A stretch of DNA of 18,991 nt from JANOYC01 sp031428675 (GCA_031428675.1 JANOYC010000027.1:1-18991), one strand, 5' to 3'; shown: positions 1 through 8,489, counted from the stretch's first letter. Notes: a model not told the origin generated them from the letters alone. A program made the numbers and translations.

Positions 1-216
1 GTTCAGCACCTCGAGGCCTGCGAGCTCCTCGACAGCATCGTCGACAGCGCGGGCGAATCGGCGCAGCGCCTCGGCCCGGGCTGCCGGGGCTTCCGCCGCC
101 CACGCGCGCTGGGCCGCCAGCGCGCGAGCGACGCACTCATCGACCTCCTCGACAGTCGCTTGTGCAATCGTGCGGATCGCCGTTTCGTTGGCCGGGTTGA
201 TGAGTGTTGTGGTCAC
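1..216 (-). CDS. Aldehyde dehydrogenase, N-terminal part only (cut by the left edge)
   Basis: Reading leftward from a GTG at 216-214, the frame stays open to the window edge (72 codons). It begins VTTTLINPANETAIRTIAQ and continues with EEVDECVARALAAQRAWAAE, the usual start of NAD(P)-dependent aldehyde dehydrogenases. The Rossmann fold, catalytic Cys and Glu lie outside the window. The GTG overlaps the TGA of the upstream amidotransferase (GTGA, 4 bp), so translation is probably coupled. In gamma-glutamylated amine pathways such an enzyme oxidises the gamma-glutamyl-aminoaldehyde to the acid. Family assignment rests on this N-terminal segment and on context; substrate is inferred. Confidence 0.8.
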   Translation of the reverse strand, partial: MTTTLINPANETAIRTIAQATVEEVDECVARALAAQRAWAAEAPAARAEALRRFARAVDDAVEELAGLEVLN

Positions 217-986
217 GACCGGGCCTCCACCAAGTCGGCCGAGCCACTTCGGCGGCCCTCGAGACGAGCGGATGCCGCATCGACAAGGGCACGGAACAAC
301 CGCAGGTCCACCCCGTCTTCCTCCGGATGCCATTGCACAGCGATCCCGAAGGTGACGCCGTCGACTTCGAGGCCCTGCACGATTCCGTCGTCAGACGTGG
401 CCGAAACGGTCAAACCGTCGCCGACGACGTCGACCGCTTGGTGATGGTAGCTCTTGACCGTGATGCGGCTCCCAATGATCGTGCCAAGACACGAGGCGGG
501 CTCAACACTCACGTCGTTGGAGTTGAAAACCCCGCCGCCGAGGTTGTAGCGAGTGCTCCCCACGACGTCGGGCAAATGTTGTATGAGAGTCCCGCCGCGC
601 ACAACGTTGAGCAGCTGCAACCCTCGGCAGATTCCGAACACCGGTAGGTCGGCCTCGAGCGCCGCGACGAGAATCGCGTGTTCCCAGTCGTCGCGATCGC
701 GTCGCGGTGCGTCGGTAGTCGGATGCGGCTGTTGACCATAGCGAGCGGGGTCCACGTCTTTGCCACCGCTGATGATCAGCCCGTCGACGGAATCGACGAC
801 GCGCGCCGCGATCTCAGCCGTTGCCGGTTGCGGCGGCAGGAGCACGGCGATTCCGCCGGCCCGCGTAACGGCATCGAAGTACACCTTTGGCAGGAAAGCG
901 GCGGGAACATCCCACACGCCTGTGCGCGATTGTTCGAGGTAGGTGGTGACGCCGATGATCGGAGGCACCCGGTCAGAAGCGTTCAA
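213..986 (-). CDS. Gamma-glutamyl hydrolase, PuuD/peptidase C26 family (class-I glutamine amidotransferase fold)
   Basis: Predicted cytosolic hydrolase that removes the gamma-glutamyl group from an oxidised gamma-glutamylated amine. The class-I amidotransferase triad is visible: nucleophile Cys120 in FGICRGLQLLN, and His220/Glu222 in VQWHPEE. The motif LIISGGKDVDP near residue 70 is also typical. I chose TTG at 986 because GGGAGAG lies about 11 nt upstream, giving 257 aa, the normal size for PuuD. GTG at 968 is a shorter alternative without a visible ribosome binding site. Longer in-frame extensions run over the upstream synthetase and look like non-protein sequence. With the TTG start it overlaps the synthetase by 14 bp and overlaps the dehydrogenase start by 4 bp, so the three form one operon. 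Family is secure; substrate is inferred. Confidence 0.9.
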   Translation of the reverse strand: MNASDRVPPIIGVTTYLEQSRTGVWDVPAAFLPKVYFDAVTRAGGIAVLLPPQPATAEIAARVVDSVDGLIISGGKDVDPARYGQQPHPTTDAPRRDRDDWEHAILVAALEADLPVFGICRGLQLLNVVRGGTLIQHLPDVVGSTRYNLGGGVFNSNDVSVEPASCLGTIIGSRITVKSYHHQAVDVVGDGLTVSATSDDGIVQGLEVDGVTFGIAVQWHPEEDGVDLRLFRALVDAASARLEGRRSGSADLVEARS

Positions 987-2343
987 AACCGCGCACTCTC
1001 TCCCAGTCTGTGATCGCCGAATCGAAAGCGAGTTGTTCGATTCGCGCGTTGTTGACGTAGTGCTCGACGACCCCGGCACCGAATGCATCGTGGGCGATGG
1101 GCGAGGTGGCGAACAGCTCGGAGGCTTCGCGAAGCGTCGACGGCACGTGTGGAGCATCCGAGGTATAGGCATTCCCGTTGAGGGCGGGTTCGAGCTCGAG
1201 TTCGTTGTCGATGCCGTACAGTCCACCGGCGATCAGCGCAGCAACCGCAAGGTACTGATTCACGTCGCCACCGGGCACCCGGTTCTCCACTCGCAGACTG
1301 TGCCCCGCTCCGATAACCCGCAAGGCGCATGTGCGGTTGTCCAACCCCCAGGCAACTGCAGTGGGTGCGAAGCTTCCGGCGACGTAGCGCTTATAGGAGT
1401 TGATGTTGGGCGCGAGAAAAAGGGTCAGCTCACGCATCGTGGCCAGCTGGCCGGCGATGAACTGCTCCATAAGTTTCGAGAACCCGTGCGGTCGCGACGC
1501 GTCAGCGAGCACCGCGTCGCCGTTCTCCCCTCGTAGCGAAATGTGGATGTGGCAGCTGTTGCCCTCGCGCTCGTTGAACTTGGCCATGAAGGTGATCGCC
1601 TTGGCGTGCTGATCGGCAATCTCCTTCGCCCCGTTCTTATAGATCGAGTGGTTGTCACACGTCACGAGCGCGTGGTCGTACTTGAATGCGATCTCCTGCT
1701 GCCCGAGATTGCACTCGCCCTTGACGCCTTCGCAGTACAGACCTGCTCCTTCCATGCCCACGCGAATGTCGCGCAGCAACGGCTCCATGCGTGTTGAGGC
1801 AAGGATCGAGTAGTCGACGTTGTAGTCGGTCGCCGGCGTGAGTCCCGCGTAGCCTTGCGACCACGCATCGCGATAGCTGTTGTCGAAAACGATGAACTCG
1901 AGTTCGGTGCCGACATAGGGCACGAGACCACGCTCGGCGAGACGGGCGATCTGCGATTGCAGTATCTGCCGCGGTGACGGCGCCACCGCGGTCTCATCAA
2001 GCCAGTGCAGGTCGGCGAGCACGAGCGCGGTGCCCGGCTGCCACGGCAGAAGGCGGAGGGTGTCCATATCGGGAATCATCGCCATGTCGCCGTAACCACG
2101 CTCCCACGACGAGATCGCATAGCCGGAAACCGTGTTCATCTCCACGTCGACCGCGAGCAGGTAGTTGCAACACTCCGCCCCGTGGTGGGAGATCTCTTCC
2201 TTGAAGAAGCGCGCTCCAACGCGCTTTCCGGTCAGCCGCCCCTGCATGTCAGTGAAAGCCACGATCACGGTATCGATGGTGCCCGCATCGATCCGCGCGT
2301 TGAGATCCTCGACCGAGAGATTGCCCGAACGAACGCTCATCAT
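973..2343 (-). CDS. Glutamine-synthetase-family gamma-glutamylamine ligase (GlnA3/GlnA4/PuuA-like)
   Basis: ATP-dependent ligase joining glutamate to an amine, cytosolic. Glutamine synthetase motifs are present in order: VGTELEFIVFD (metal-binding glutamates) near residue 140, NSCHIHISL near 265, NSYKRYVAGSFAP near 315, and ENRVPGGDVNQYLA near 355. The C-terminus ends in a VEHYVNNARIEQ..TDWERVRGFERF block typical of the GlnA3/GlnA4/PuuA branch, and the adenylylation loop of true GlnA is not seen. Start: tandem ATGs at 2343 and 2340 preceded by GGAAAGG; the protein is 456 or 455 aa. It is first in the operon with the hydrolase and aldehyde dehydrogenase and diverges from an ethanolamine-type permease, so I favour ethanolamine over polyamines. 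Sequence alone does not settle the amine. Confidence 0.88.
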   Translation of the reverse strand: MMSVRSGNLSVEDLNARIDAGTIDTVIVAFTDMQGRLTGKRVGARFFKEEISHHGAECCNYLLAVDVEMNTVSGYAISSWERGYGDMAMIPDMDTLRLLPWQPGTALVLADLHWLDETAVAPSPRQILQSQIARLAERGLVPYVGTELEFIVFDNSYRDAWSQGYAGLTPATDYNVDYSILASTRMEPLLRDIRVGMEGAGLYCEGVKGECNLGQQEIAFKYDHALVTCDNHSIYKNGAKEIADQHAKAITFMAKFNEREGNSCHIHISLRGENGDAVLADASRPHGFSKLMEQFIAGQLATMRELTLFLAPNINSYKRYVAGSFAPTAVAWGLDNRTCALRVIGAGHSLRVENRVPGGDVNQYLAVAALIAGGLYGIDNELELEPALNGNAYTSDAPHVPSTLREASELFATSPIAHDAFGAGVVEHYVNNARIEQLAFDSAITDWERVRGFERF

Positions 2344-2537
2344 TGGCGCCTTTCCGCGTCCGGCGGCGTGGCCGGTGCGCATTCCGACCATTACACCACA
2401 GCCCGATTCCGGATGATTCGCCAATTTGGGGGATGAACGCCCCGATAAAGGTAGACACGCAGACCAATAGACGCCATGCTCGTGCTCAGCACACCGAAGT
2501 GCCGTCCGTGACCGTTTCGGCGTTCTGGGAGGAACGA
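2344..2537. promoter_or_regulatory. Divergent promoter region between the ligase operon and the permease
   Basis: This 194-bp gap separates two divergent genes and must hold both promoters. On the minus strand TGTAAT (2395-2390) could be a -10 box for the ligase operon, but no convincing -35 partner is seen. The permease has a strong GGAGG at 2528-2532, five nt before its ATG. I see no clear operator. Confidence 0.4.
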
Positions 2538-4061
2538 ATGAGCGACAACAGCAACAGATCCGTGTCCGGCGTCACCTACACGCGAGCGGGCGCAGACTAT
2601 TTCCAGAAGAGGACCTTGAAACGGTCCGCTGGCATCTGGGGATTGTGGGGCCTTGCTGTCGCCGCTGTCATCTCGGGAGACTTCTCGGGATGGAACTTCG
2701 GCATCGACTACGCCGGCTTCGGCGGAATGCTCATCGCCTTTGCTCTGCTGGTGGTCATGTACTACGGAATGATCTTCGCGATCGGCGAGATGGCATCGGC
2801 AATGCCCCACACCGGGGGCGCATACTCGTTCGCTCGAGCCGCGATGGGACCGTGGGGCGGCTTCATCACGGGTCTCGCCGAAACGATCGAATACGTCGCA
2901 ACGACGGCGGTCATCGTCTACTTCTCCGCAAGCTACGCCGACGGAATCACGAGCGAACTGCTGGGCTTCTCGTTGCCCGCGTGGCTGTGGTGGGTCATCC
3001 TGTACGCCGTATTCATCGCGCTCAACGCCGCGGGTGCAGCGATCTCGTTCCGATTCGCCATCATCGTCTCGATCATCGCCATCGGCATCCTCGTTGTTTT
3101 CTCGGTCATGGCGGTCGCGTCGGGCCTGTTCAGTTGGGACAAGCTCTTCGACATTGCGCCGGACCCCGGACAATCGGCGTTCCTACCGCACGGCATCGTC
3201 CCGATTCTGTTCGCGCTTCCCTTCGCCATGTGGTTCTTCCTCGGCATCGAGGAACTCCCGCTCGCTGCTGAGGAGTCGCACAACCCCGTGCGTGACATCC
3301 CTCGGGCAGGTTTGATCGCTCGCACGACGCTCATTGTCACTGGACTCCTCGTGCTCTTCCTCAACACTGGCATTCTGGGAGCTACGGCCACGTCGACGGC
3401 GGGGGAACCGCTACTCGACGGATTCCGCGCAATCGTCGGCGACCAACTTGCCGCGGTGCTCGCCCTCTTCGCCCTCATCGGCCTGCTCGCATCGCTCCAA
3501 GGCATCATGTTCGCGTATGGACGCAACATGTATTCGTTGTCTCGCGCCGGCTACTACCCGAAGTTCCTATCGCTCACGGGCAAGCGGGAGACACCGGGCA
3601 TCGCGCTCCTCGTCGGCGCAGTCATCGGATTCATCGCACTGCTGGCAGTCGACGGGCTCGGCGGCGCTGGCGGAGTCGCGGGTGCAATCGTGTTGAACAT
3701 CGCGGTATGGGGCGCGGTCATCGCATACGTGCTTCAGATGGTGTCGTTCGTCATTCTGCGCAAAAAGTTCCCCGACGCGAAGCGCCCCTACCGCAGCCCG
3801 TGGGGCGTTCCCGGCGCGGTCATCGCGGGGATACTGTCGCTCCTGATTTTCGTGGGTTTCTTCATCAATGAACCTGCGCGACCGGCGATTCTCGCCATCG
3901 CGGTCGTCTACGTGATCATGTTGCTCGGTTTCGCCCTCTACGGGCGCAACCGACTGGTGCTCTCGCCCGAAGAGGAGTACGCCCTGAGCGGCGGGCTCCA
4001 CGGCGACCCGCAGGCGGAAGGCTATGACGCCATGGAGAGGGACGTCTTCGGCAAGAGCTAA
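2538..4061 (+). CDS. APC-family amine permease, ethanolamine permease type
   Basis: Integral membrane importer of the amino acid-polyamine-organocation superfamily, 507 aa with about 12 hydrophobic segments. The first segment carries GDFSGWNFG, and IGEMASAMPHTGGAYSFARAAMGPW follows; this combination and ALPFAMWFFLGIEELPLAAE with ESHNPVRDIPRA are what I know from bacterial ethanolamine permeases. ATG 2538 is chosen because GGAGG (2528-2532) sits five nt upstream; the frame extends to 2343 but that part is promoter region of the divergent operon. It ends six nt before the convergent racemase. Together with the gamma-glutamylamine ligase it suggests import plus activation of the same amine. APC family is certain; ethanolamine is the best guess, another small amine is possible. 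Confidence 0.88.
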   Translation: MSDNSNRSVSGVTYTRAGADYFQKRTLKRSAGIWGLWGLAVAAVISGDFSGWNFGIDYAGFGGMLIAFALLVVMYYGMIFAIGEMASAMPHTGGAYSFARAAMGPWGGFITGLAETIEYVATTAVIVYFSASYADGITSELLGFSLPAWLWWVILYAVFIALNAAGAAISFRFAIIVSIIAIGILVVFSVMAVASGLFSWDKLFDIAPDPGQSAFLPHGIVPILFALPFAMWFFLGIEELPLAAEESHNPVRDIPRAGLIARTTLIVTGLLVLFLNTGILGATATSTAGEPLLDGFRAIVGDQLAAVLALFALIGLLASLQGIMFAYGRNMYSLSRAGYYPKFLSLTGKRETPGIALLVGAVIGFIALLAVDGLGGAGGVAGAIVLNIAVWGAVIAYVLQMVSFVILRKKFPDAKRPYRSPWGVPGAVIAGILSLLIFVGFFINEPARPAILAIAVVYVIMLLGFALYGRNRLVLSPEEEYALSGGLHGDPQAEGYDAMERDVFGKS

Positions 4062-4067
4062 GCGGCG

Positions 4068-4802
4068 CTACGCGAGCGTGAAGGGCTTCACAAGTCCCGA
4101 GTACGCCTTTGCGGGCGGTCGCGCGAACTCATCTCGCCGGCTCGTCGTGACGCCCATGCGAACCATCGATTCGACGAGGCTCACGCCTGCCGCGACACCG
4201 TCGATGACCGGCACGCCCACCCGGTCGCTCAGGCGATGGCACAGCTCGGCCATCCCGGCGCACCCGAGGACGATCGAATCGGCGCGATCCTGCGCGACCG
4301 CGATTTCGCATTGCTCGGCGATAACGCGATACGCGTCGGATCGCGGGTCGTCGAGCTCGAGAACCGGGATGTCGGTTGCATACAGCGACACGCATGCCTC
4401 GGAGAACCCGTAGCGGCGTACGAGGTCCTGCGCCCGTCCCACGGTGCGCGAGAGGGTCGTGACGACACTAAAGCTGCGGCCGAGTAGTGTCGCGACGTGC
4501 ATGGCTGCCTCGGCAATGCCGACGACCGGTCCGGCCGCAAGCTCGCGCGCGGCATCCAGTCCCGGATCCCCGAAGCACGCGATCACATAGCCGTCACTCC
4601 CCCGTAGATCGCCCTCCATGATCTCGTGGAGAATTCCCGGGACGGCGAGCGCCTCGTCGTAGTGGCTCTCTATGGACGCCGGGCCCATCGGCGGGTTGAC
4701 CGCGACAACGTCGACGCCGGGACCGACCACGCCCCGGGCGCATGTACCGATGGTCTCGGTCATGGCCCGGGTCGTGTTCGGGTTGATGACGGTGATTCTC
4801 AC
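4068..4802 (-). CDS. Hydantoin racemase / Asp-Glu racemase superfamily protein
   Basis: Cofactor-independent racemase, 244 aa, cytosolic. It begins MRITVINPNTTRAMTETIG, a hallmark of the hydantoin racemase branch. The two catalytic cysteines sit at Cys76 (IACFGDPGLDAAREL) and Cys181 (VLGCAGMAEL), the same numbering as characterised hydantoin racemases. Start GTG at 4802 overlaps the TGA of the NCS1 transporter in GTGA, implying coupled translation. No hydantoinase or carbamoylase lies in the window, so the pair transporter plus racemase is all that is visible. It could act on hydantoins, allantoin or another acidic substrate of the superfamily; the transporter partner favours a hydantoin-like or nucleobase-related ring. 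Confidence 0.87.
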   Translation of the reverse strand: MRITVINPNTTRAMTETIGTCARGVVGPGVDVVAVNPPMGPASIESHYDEALAVPGILHEIMEGDLRGSDGYVIACFGDPGLDAARELAAGPVVGIAEAAMHVATLLGRSFSVVTTLSRTVGRAQDLVRRYGFSEACVSLYATDIPVLELDDPRSDAYRVIAEQCEIAVAQDRADSIVLGCAGMAELCHRLSDRVGVPVIDGVAAGVSLVESMVRMGVTTSRRDEFARPPAKAYSGLVKPFTLA

Positions 4803-6361
4803 GCTACGGTTCCGTCGGAGACCGCGTCGTCGCTTGCGTCGAGGACGGGCATCCGCGGGCTGGTCTTCTCGAGCCAGGCGAACGCGAGGTATCCGAGGCC
4901 GCAGCCGATGAACCATGTGTAGTTGGAGATCCAGCTGATGTCGAAGCCGCCGAGGTCGGCGATCGTCTTCGGAAGGATCGCGATGAGCACCGCGGGAACG
5001 CCCGCCAGGAGCACGGCAGCGACGGCGTTGGGGTTGTAGCCGTTGCGGAACCAGTAAGCGCCCGAGGGCTTCATCGTGAACATGTCGTCGACGTGCACTC
5101 GCTGCTTGGCGACGACGTAGTAGCCCGCGATGAGGATGCCGAACAGTGGGCCGATGAGCGCACCGAGAATGCCGAGCGTGTAGTGGATGGCGTCGGCGTT
5201 TCCGTACCAGTTCCACGGCGTGAGGAGCACCGACCCGCCGGCGGCGATCATCCCGCCCATGCGCCAGCTGACCTTCTGCGGGCTGACGTTCGAGAAGTCG
5301 AACGCCGGGGCGATGAAATTGGCGACGATGTTGATGCCGACGGTCGCGGTGACGAAGGTGAGCCCACCGAGGATGATCGCAAACGGCGTGTCGATGCGCT
5401 CGACGGTGCGGATCGGGTCAGTGATGAGCTCGCCGAATACGGGGACCGTCGCCGAGGCGCAGATCACCGTGAGGATCGAGAAGAACAGGAAGTTGACCGG
5501 CAGCCCCCAGAAGTTGCCGCGCTTCACCGCGGCGAAGCTCTTGCCGTAGCGGGAGAAGTCGCCGAAGTTGAGCATGGGGCCGGAGAAGTAGGACACGACG
5601 ATCGCGATGGCGGAGACCATCACCGGAATCGAGGCCCAGAACCCGAGCGGCGTGCCCGAGGAGAGGTCGAAGCTGATGTTCTCCCAGCCTGCGTTGGCTA
5701 CGAGGTAGATCGCGAGCACGATCATGACGACGTAGACCGCGGGGCCCGCGAAGTCGATGAACTTGCGGATGGCCTCCATGCCCCTCCAGAAGAGGGCGGC
5801 CTGGGCGACCCACAGGATCGCGTAGGAGATCCAGCCGAGTGCCGAAAGGCCCAGGAACGAGTAGTCCGTCGCGAGCTCGGTGCTGCCGGGGATGAACTTG
5901 AGGAAGATGATGTTGAGCGCCTCGGACGCGAGGAAGGTCTGCACGCCGTACCAGGCGACGGCGATGAGCCCGCGGATGATCGCGGGGATGTTCGCGCCTC
6001 GAACGCCGAAGACGGCCCGGTTTATGACGGGGTACGGGACACCGGTCTTCTGGCTGGGCTTGGCGACGAGATTCGCGAAAACCTGCACGATGACGATACC
6101 GACGATGAGGGCGACGAGCACCTGCCAGCTGGCGATTCCGAGTGCGAAGAGGCTGCCTGCGGTGACATAACCGCCGACGCTGTGGACGTCCGACATCCAG
6201 AAGGCGAAGATGTTGTACGAGGTCCAGTGCTGCTTCTTGAGCGGAGCGAGGTCCGCGTTCGCGAGGCGCGGGTCGTAGCCGGGCTTGATGAGGCCCGCAC
6301 CCGCGGGTCCCTCCGCGGCACCGGGCGGCGCGACGGATGGTGCATCGACGATATGAGACAA
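4799..6361 (-). CDS. NCS1-family nucleobase/hydantoin/allantoin transporter
   Basis: Membrane symporter of the nucleobase-cation-symport-1 family (relatives: Mhp1 hydantoin permease, allantoin and pyrimidine permeases). It has about 12 hydrophobic segments after a Pro/Ala-rich head. Family motifs include KKQHWTSYNIFAFWMSDVHS near residue 45, PVINRAVFGVRGANIPAIIR near 110 and NFGDFSRYGKS near 270. I prefer TTG at 6361: GAAAGGA lies six nt upstream (520 aa). ATG at 6409 or 6403 would add up to 16 residues but has no ribosome binding site. It is first of a two-gene operon with the racemase and diverges from an XRE-cupin regulator across a large dyad. Substrate is inferred; hydantoin, allantoin or pyrimidine are all possible. 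Confidence 0.88.
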   Translation of the reverse strand: MSHIVDAPSVAPPGAAEGPAGAGLIKPGYDPRLANADLAPLKKQHWTSYNIFAFWMSDVHSVGGYVTAGSLFALGIASWQVLVALIVGIVIVQVFANLVAKPSQKTGVPYPVINRAVFGVRGANIPAIIRGLIAVAWYGVQTFLASEALNIIFLKFIPGSTELATDYSFLGLSALGWISYAILWVAQAALFWRGMEAIRKFIDFAGPAVYVVMIVLAIYLVANAGWENISFDLSSGTPLGFWASIPVMVSAIAIVVSYFSGPMLNFGDFSRYGKSFAAVKRGNFWGLPVNFLFFSILTVICASATVPVFGELITDPIRTVERIDTPFAIILGGLTFVTATVGINIVANFIAPAFDFSNVSPQKVSWRMGGMIAAGGSVLLTPWNWYGNADAIHYTLGILGALIGPLFGILIAGYYVVAKQRVHVDDMFTMKPSGAYWFRNGYNPNAVAAVLLAGVPAVLIAILPKTIADLGGFDISWISNYTWFIGCGLGYLAFAWLEKTSPRMPVLDASDDAVSDGTVA

Positions 6362-6441
6362 GGGAAATCCTTTCGGGGCGAATCCAATGGGAGGGCGGTT
6401 CATCGGCATGGAGCGCGAGTGTCGCCGGCCACCATTCGATG

Positions 6442-6494
6442 AAGCAAGTACTTAATTAGGCCGCGACTTGCGGCGTGTAGTTAAGTTATTGCTT
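6442..6494. promoter_or_regulatory. 53-bp near-concentric dyad, probable operator for the NCS1/racemase operon and its regulator
   Basis: Arms at 6442-6458 and 6478-6494 are inverted repeats matching at 14 of 17 positions (consensus AAGCAANNACTTAANTA). Inside lies a second perfect inverted repeat, GCCGC at 6460-6464 and GCGGC at 6470-6474, almost on the same centre (6467/6468). The left arm also contains the palindrome AAGTACTT (6446-6453). It is AT-rich at the arms, in contrast with its surroundings, and lies between the divergent transporter and regulator genes. That position fits an operator for the XRE-cupin protein; binding is inferred. Confidence 0.6.
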
Positions 6495-6581
6495 TATCGG
6501 TGCAAATCCGTTTCTGACGTGTAACGAGCGTGTAAACAGACCAACGGGTCGCCGAACCCTCCTTCTATATAGTGAGGTTCC

Positions 6582-7223
6582 GTGACCACCCGTGATGTCG
6601 AGCGCCTGCGAGCTGCAGCCGACGCGCCGCAACTGGGCGCTCGCCTGCGTGAGCTGCGCGACGGCGTGGGCATGTCGGCGAAGGACCTCGCGGCGAAGCT
6701 CGGCATCTCGCCGAGCGCGATCTCGCAAATAGAGCGCGGCACGATGCAGCCCTCGGTCTCCCGCCTGATCGCGATCGTCGACGCGCTCGGCGTGCCGCTC
6801 GCACAGGTCTTCGGCTCGGGCGACGCGGATGCCGCGATGCGCGAGAGCGCCCCCTCGGCCGGCACCGCGGAGGGGGGCTTCTCCCTCGTCCGGTCCCGGC
6901 AAGTCACGCCGATCACTCTCGAGGGCGGAGTCACCTTCCGGCGCCTGTCACCGCCGCAGACGACGGGCATCGACTTCTTCGAATCGACCTACCCGCCGAA
7001 TTCGCGGGCGAGCGAGCGCACCGACTTCTTCCACCACGAAGGGTTCGAGGTCGGAAACGTCGTCTCGGGCGAGTTGACGATCGAATTCGAACACGAGACC
7101 GTCGTGCTGCGGGCGGGCGATTCGATCACCTTTCCGTCGACCATCTCCCACTTCATCCAGAACTCCTCGCCGGATACCCCGGCTGTCGCGACCTGGCTCA
7201 TCGTGCATCCGGGAAGTCCCTGA
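6582..7223 (+). CDS. XRE-family transcriptional regulator with C-terminal cupin domain
   Basis: DNA-binding regulator of 213 aa. An HTH_3/XRE domain covers about residues 18-72 (LGARLRELRDGVGMSAKDLA, then LGISPSAISQIERGTMQPS). A cupin-2 fold follows from about residue 130, with FFHHEGFEVGNVVSGELTIE and LRAGDSITFPSTISHFIQN. The architecture is that of PuuR-like sensors, in which the cupin binds a small effector. Start GTG at 6582 has GAGG four nt upstream; TATATA at 6566-6571 may be its -10 box. It diverges from the NCS1 transporter over the 6442-6494 dyad, so I infer control of transporter, racemase and itself. The ligand is unknown. Confidence 0.9.
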   Translation: MTTRDVERLRAAADAPQLGARLRELRDGVGMSAKDLAAKLGISPSAISQIERGTMQPSVSRLIAIVDALGVPLAQVFGSGDADAAMRESAPSAGTAEGGFSLVRSRQVTPITLEGGVTFRRLSPPQTTGIDFFESTYPPNSRASERTDFFHHEGFEVGNVVSGELTIEFEHETVVLRAGDSITFPSTISHFIQNSSPDTPAVATWLIVHPGSP

Positions 7224-7235
7224 CGAAGATTGTCG

Positions 7236-8489
7236 TCAGAACCAGGTGCGGACGACATCCACGACGGAAGGATCGGTCCTGGATGCGTCGTCGATCATGG
7301 GGATCAGTCGCCACTTATCCATGGCAGTGCAGGGATGCGAAAGGCCTAGTCGCACGATCGACCCGACGGGCAGGTCTTGGTCGCTCACGTGTTCGCCGAG
7401 GGTGAGATGCGCGTGCTGGTCGTTGAGGGCGACAATCTGGCTGCCCGCGAGCACGTGGGCGCTTGCGCCGGCATCCAGACCAACGACAAGCTGCGGATGC
7501 GGTAGGCCTTCGTCGACCGGAAAGTCGCGCTTGCCGCCATCGAGAAGCGCAAGGCCGCGCTCGGGGCGCGAGATGACCCGCGCCCAGCCGTGCATCGCGC
7601 TGCGGAGTCGACGGTCGTGCGAGGAAAGCGGCGAGATCGCCGCGTAGAACCCGTCGTCGTGCACCTGGTACGCACCGGAGCGAAGAACGACCGTGGCGCT
7701 GTCGGCGAGCGGGGCGAACTTCTCGGCCACGATGTCGAAGTAGGCGCTGCCACCCGCGGTCACGATGGGACGCGCGCCGGCATAGTGCTGGGTCAGCAAT
7801 CCGTTCAGCAGAACGATCTGGTCGAGGTAGCGCTTGACCGCCGCGAGCGATTTCGACTTGCGGTCATGGGCCAACGAGCCCTCGTAGCCGCCGACGCCGC
7901 GCACACGCAACACGGGTGAAGCCACTGCGGTATCAGCAATCCACAGACCCGCCTCGATGGACCGGGCCCCGGAGCGCCCGCCGGGCGCACCCAACTCGAC
8001 GATGACATCGATCGGCCGTGCGAGAGTTATCCCCTCGAGGGCGAGTTCCATCGCGTGGATGGTCTCGACGCTGTCGACCCAGCAATAGAACTCGAAGTCT
8101 TCGTCTTGCAACTCGTCGGCGATCCAACGAACTGCGGCGGGGTCGACGAGGGTGTTGGCGAGGAGGATGCGCTTAACGCCGAATGACCGGGCCAGCTGCA
8201 CCTGCCACGGTGTGGCGAGCGTGATGCCCCACGCGCCCGCATCGAGCAACTGGTGCCAGAGCTTCGGTGCCATCGTCGTCTTGCCGTGCGGAGCGATCGA
8301 CAGACCGCGATCCCGAAGCCAATCGGCCATGACCGCCACGTTAGATTCGAGCGCGCCCTTGTCGAGGGTGAGTACCGGCGTCTGGAAGTCGCCGAGAGTC
8401 GGGCCTTCGTCGAGGAATTCCGCGAACGTCGACCCCCACGACGCGCTCGGAAACGAACGGAATTCTGGAGAGATGATGCTGTCAGTCAC
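7236..8489 (-). CDS. Fold-III PLP enzyme, D-threonine aldolase / D-serine dehydratase-like
   Basis: 417-aa cytosolic PLP enzyme with an alanine-racemase-type N-terminal barrel and a C-terminal D-ser-dehydrat domain. The PLP lysine is most likely Lys70 in SIAPHGKTTMAP. The zinc-binding HxC pair of this family is visible as His385/Cys387 in LSHPCTAMDKW. The enzyme family deaminates or cleaves D-hydroxy amino acids (D-serine, D-threonine and analogues). Start GTG at 8489 has GAGG seven nt upstream. It converges with the XRE-cupin gene (12-bp gap) and is not in the racemase operon, yet a D-amino-acid enzyme beside a hydantoin racemase is suggestive of D/L handling of nitrogen sources. Exact substrate cannot be told from sequence. 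Confidence 0.87.
   Translation of the reverse strand: MTDSIISPEFRSFPSASWGSTFAEFLDEGPTLGDFQTPVLTLDKGALESNVAVMADWLRDRGLSIAPHGKTTMAPKLWHQLLDAGAWGITLATPWQVQLARSFGVKRILLANTLVDPAAVRWIADELQDEDFEFYCWVDSVETIHAMELALEGITLARPIDVIVELGAPGGRSGARSIEAGLWIADTAVASPVLRVRGVGGYEGSLAHDRKSKSLAAVKRYLDQIVLLNGLLTQHYAGARPIVTAGGSAYFDIVAEKFAPLADSATVVLRSGAYQVHDDGFYAAISPLSSHDRRLRSAMHGWARVISRPERGLALLDGGKRDFPVDEGLPHPQLVVGLDAGASAHVLAGSQIVALNDQHAHLTLGEHVSDQDLPVGSIVRLGLSHPCTAMDKWRLIPMIDDASRTDPSVVDVVRTWF

Noticed and set aside
987..1226. N-terminal extension of the amidotransferase frame
   Set aside because: It runs through the C-terminal part of the ligase in another frame and reads as Ser/Pro/Arg-rich noise; family length fits the TTG 986 start.
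5093..6442. A 449-codon plus-strand open frame rich in Asp, Glu and Arg
   Set aside because: It is antisense to the NCS1 transporter, whose membrane-protein motifs are clear. The composition is what the complement of hydrophobic codons gives in high-GC DNA.
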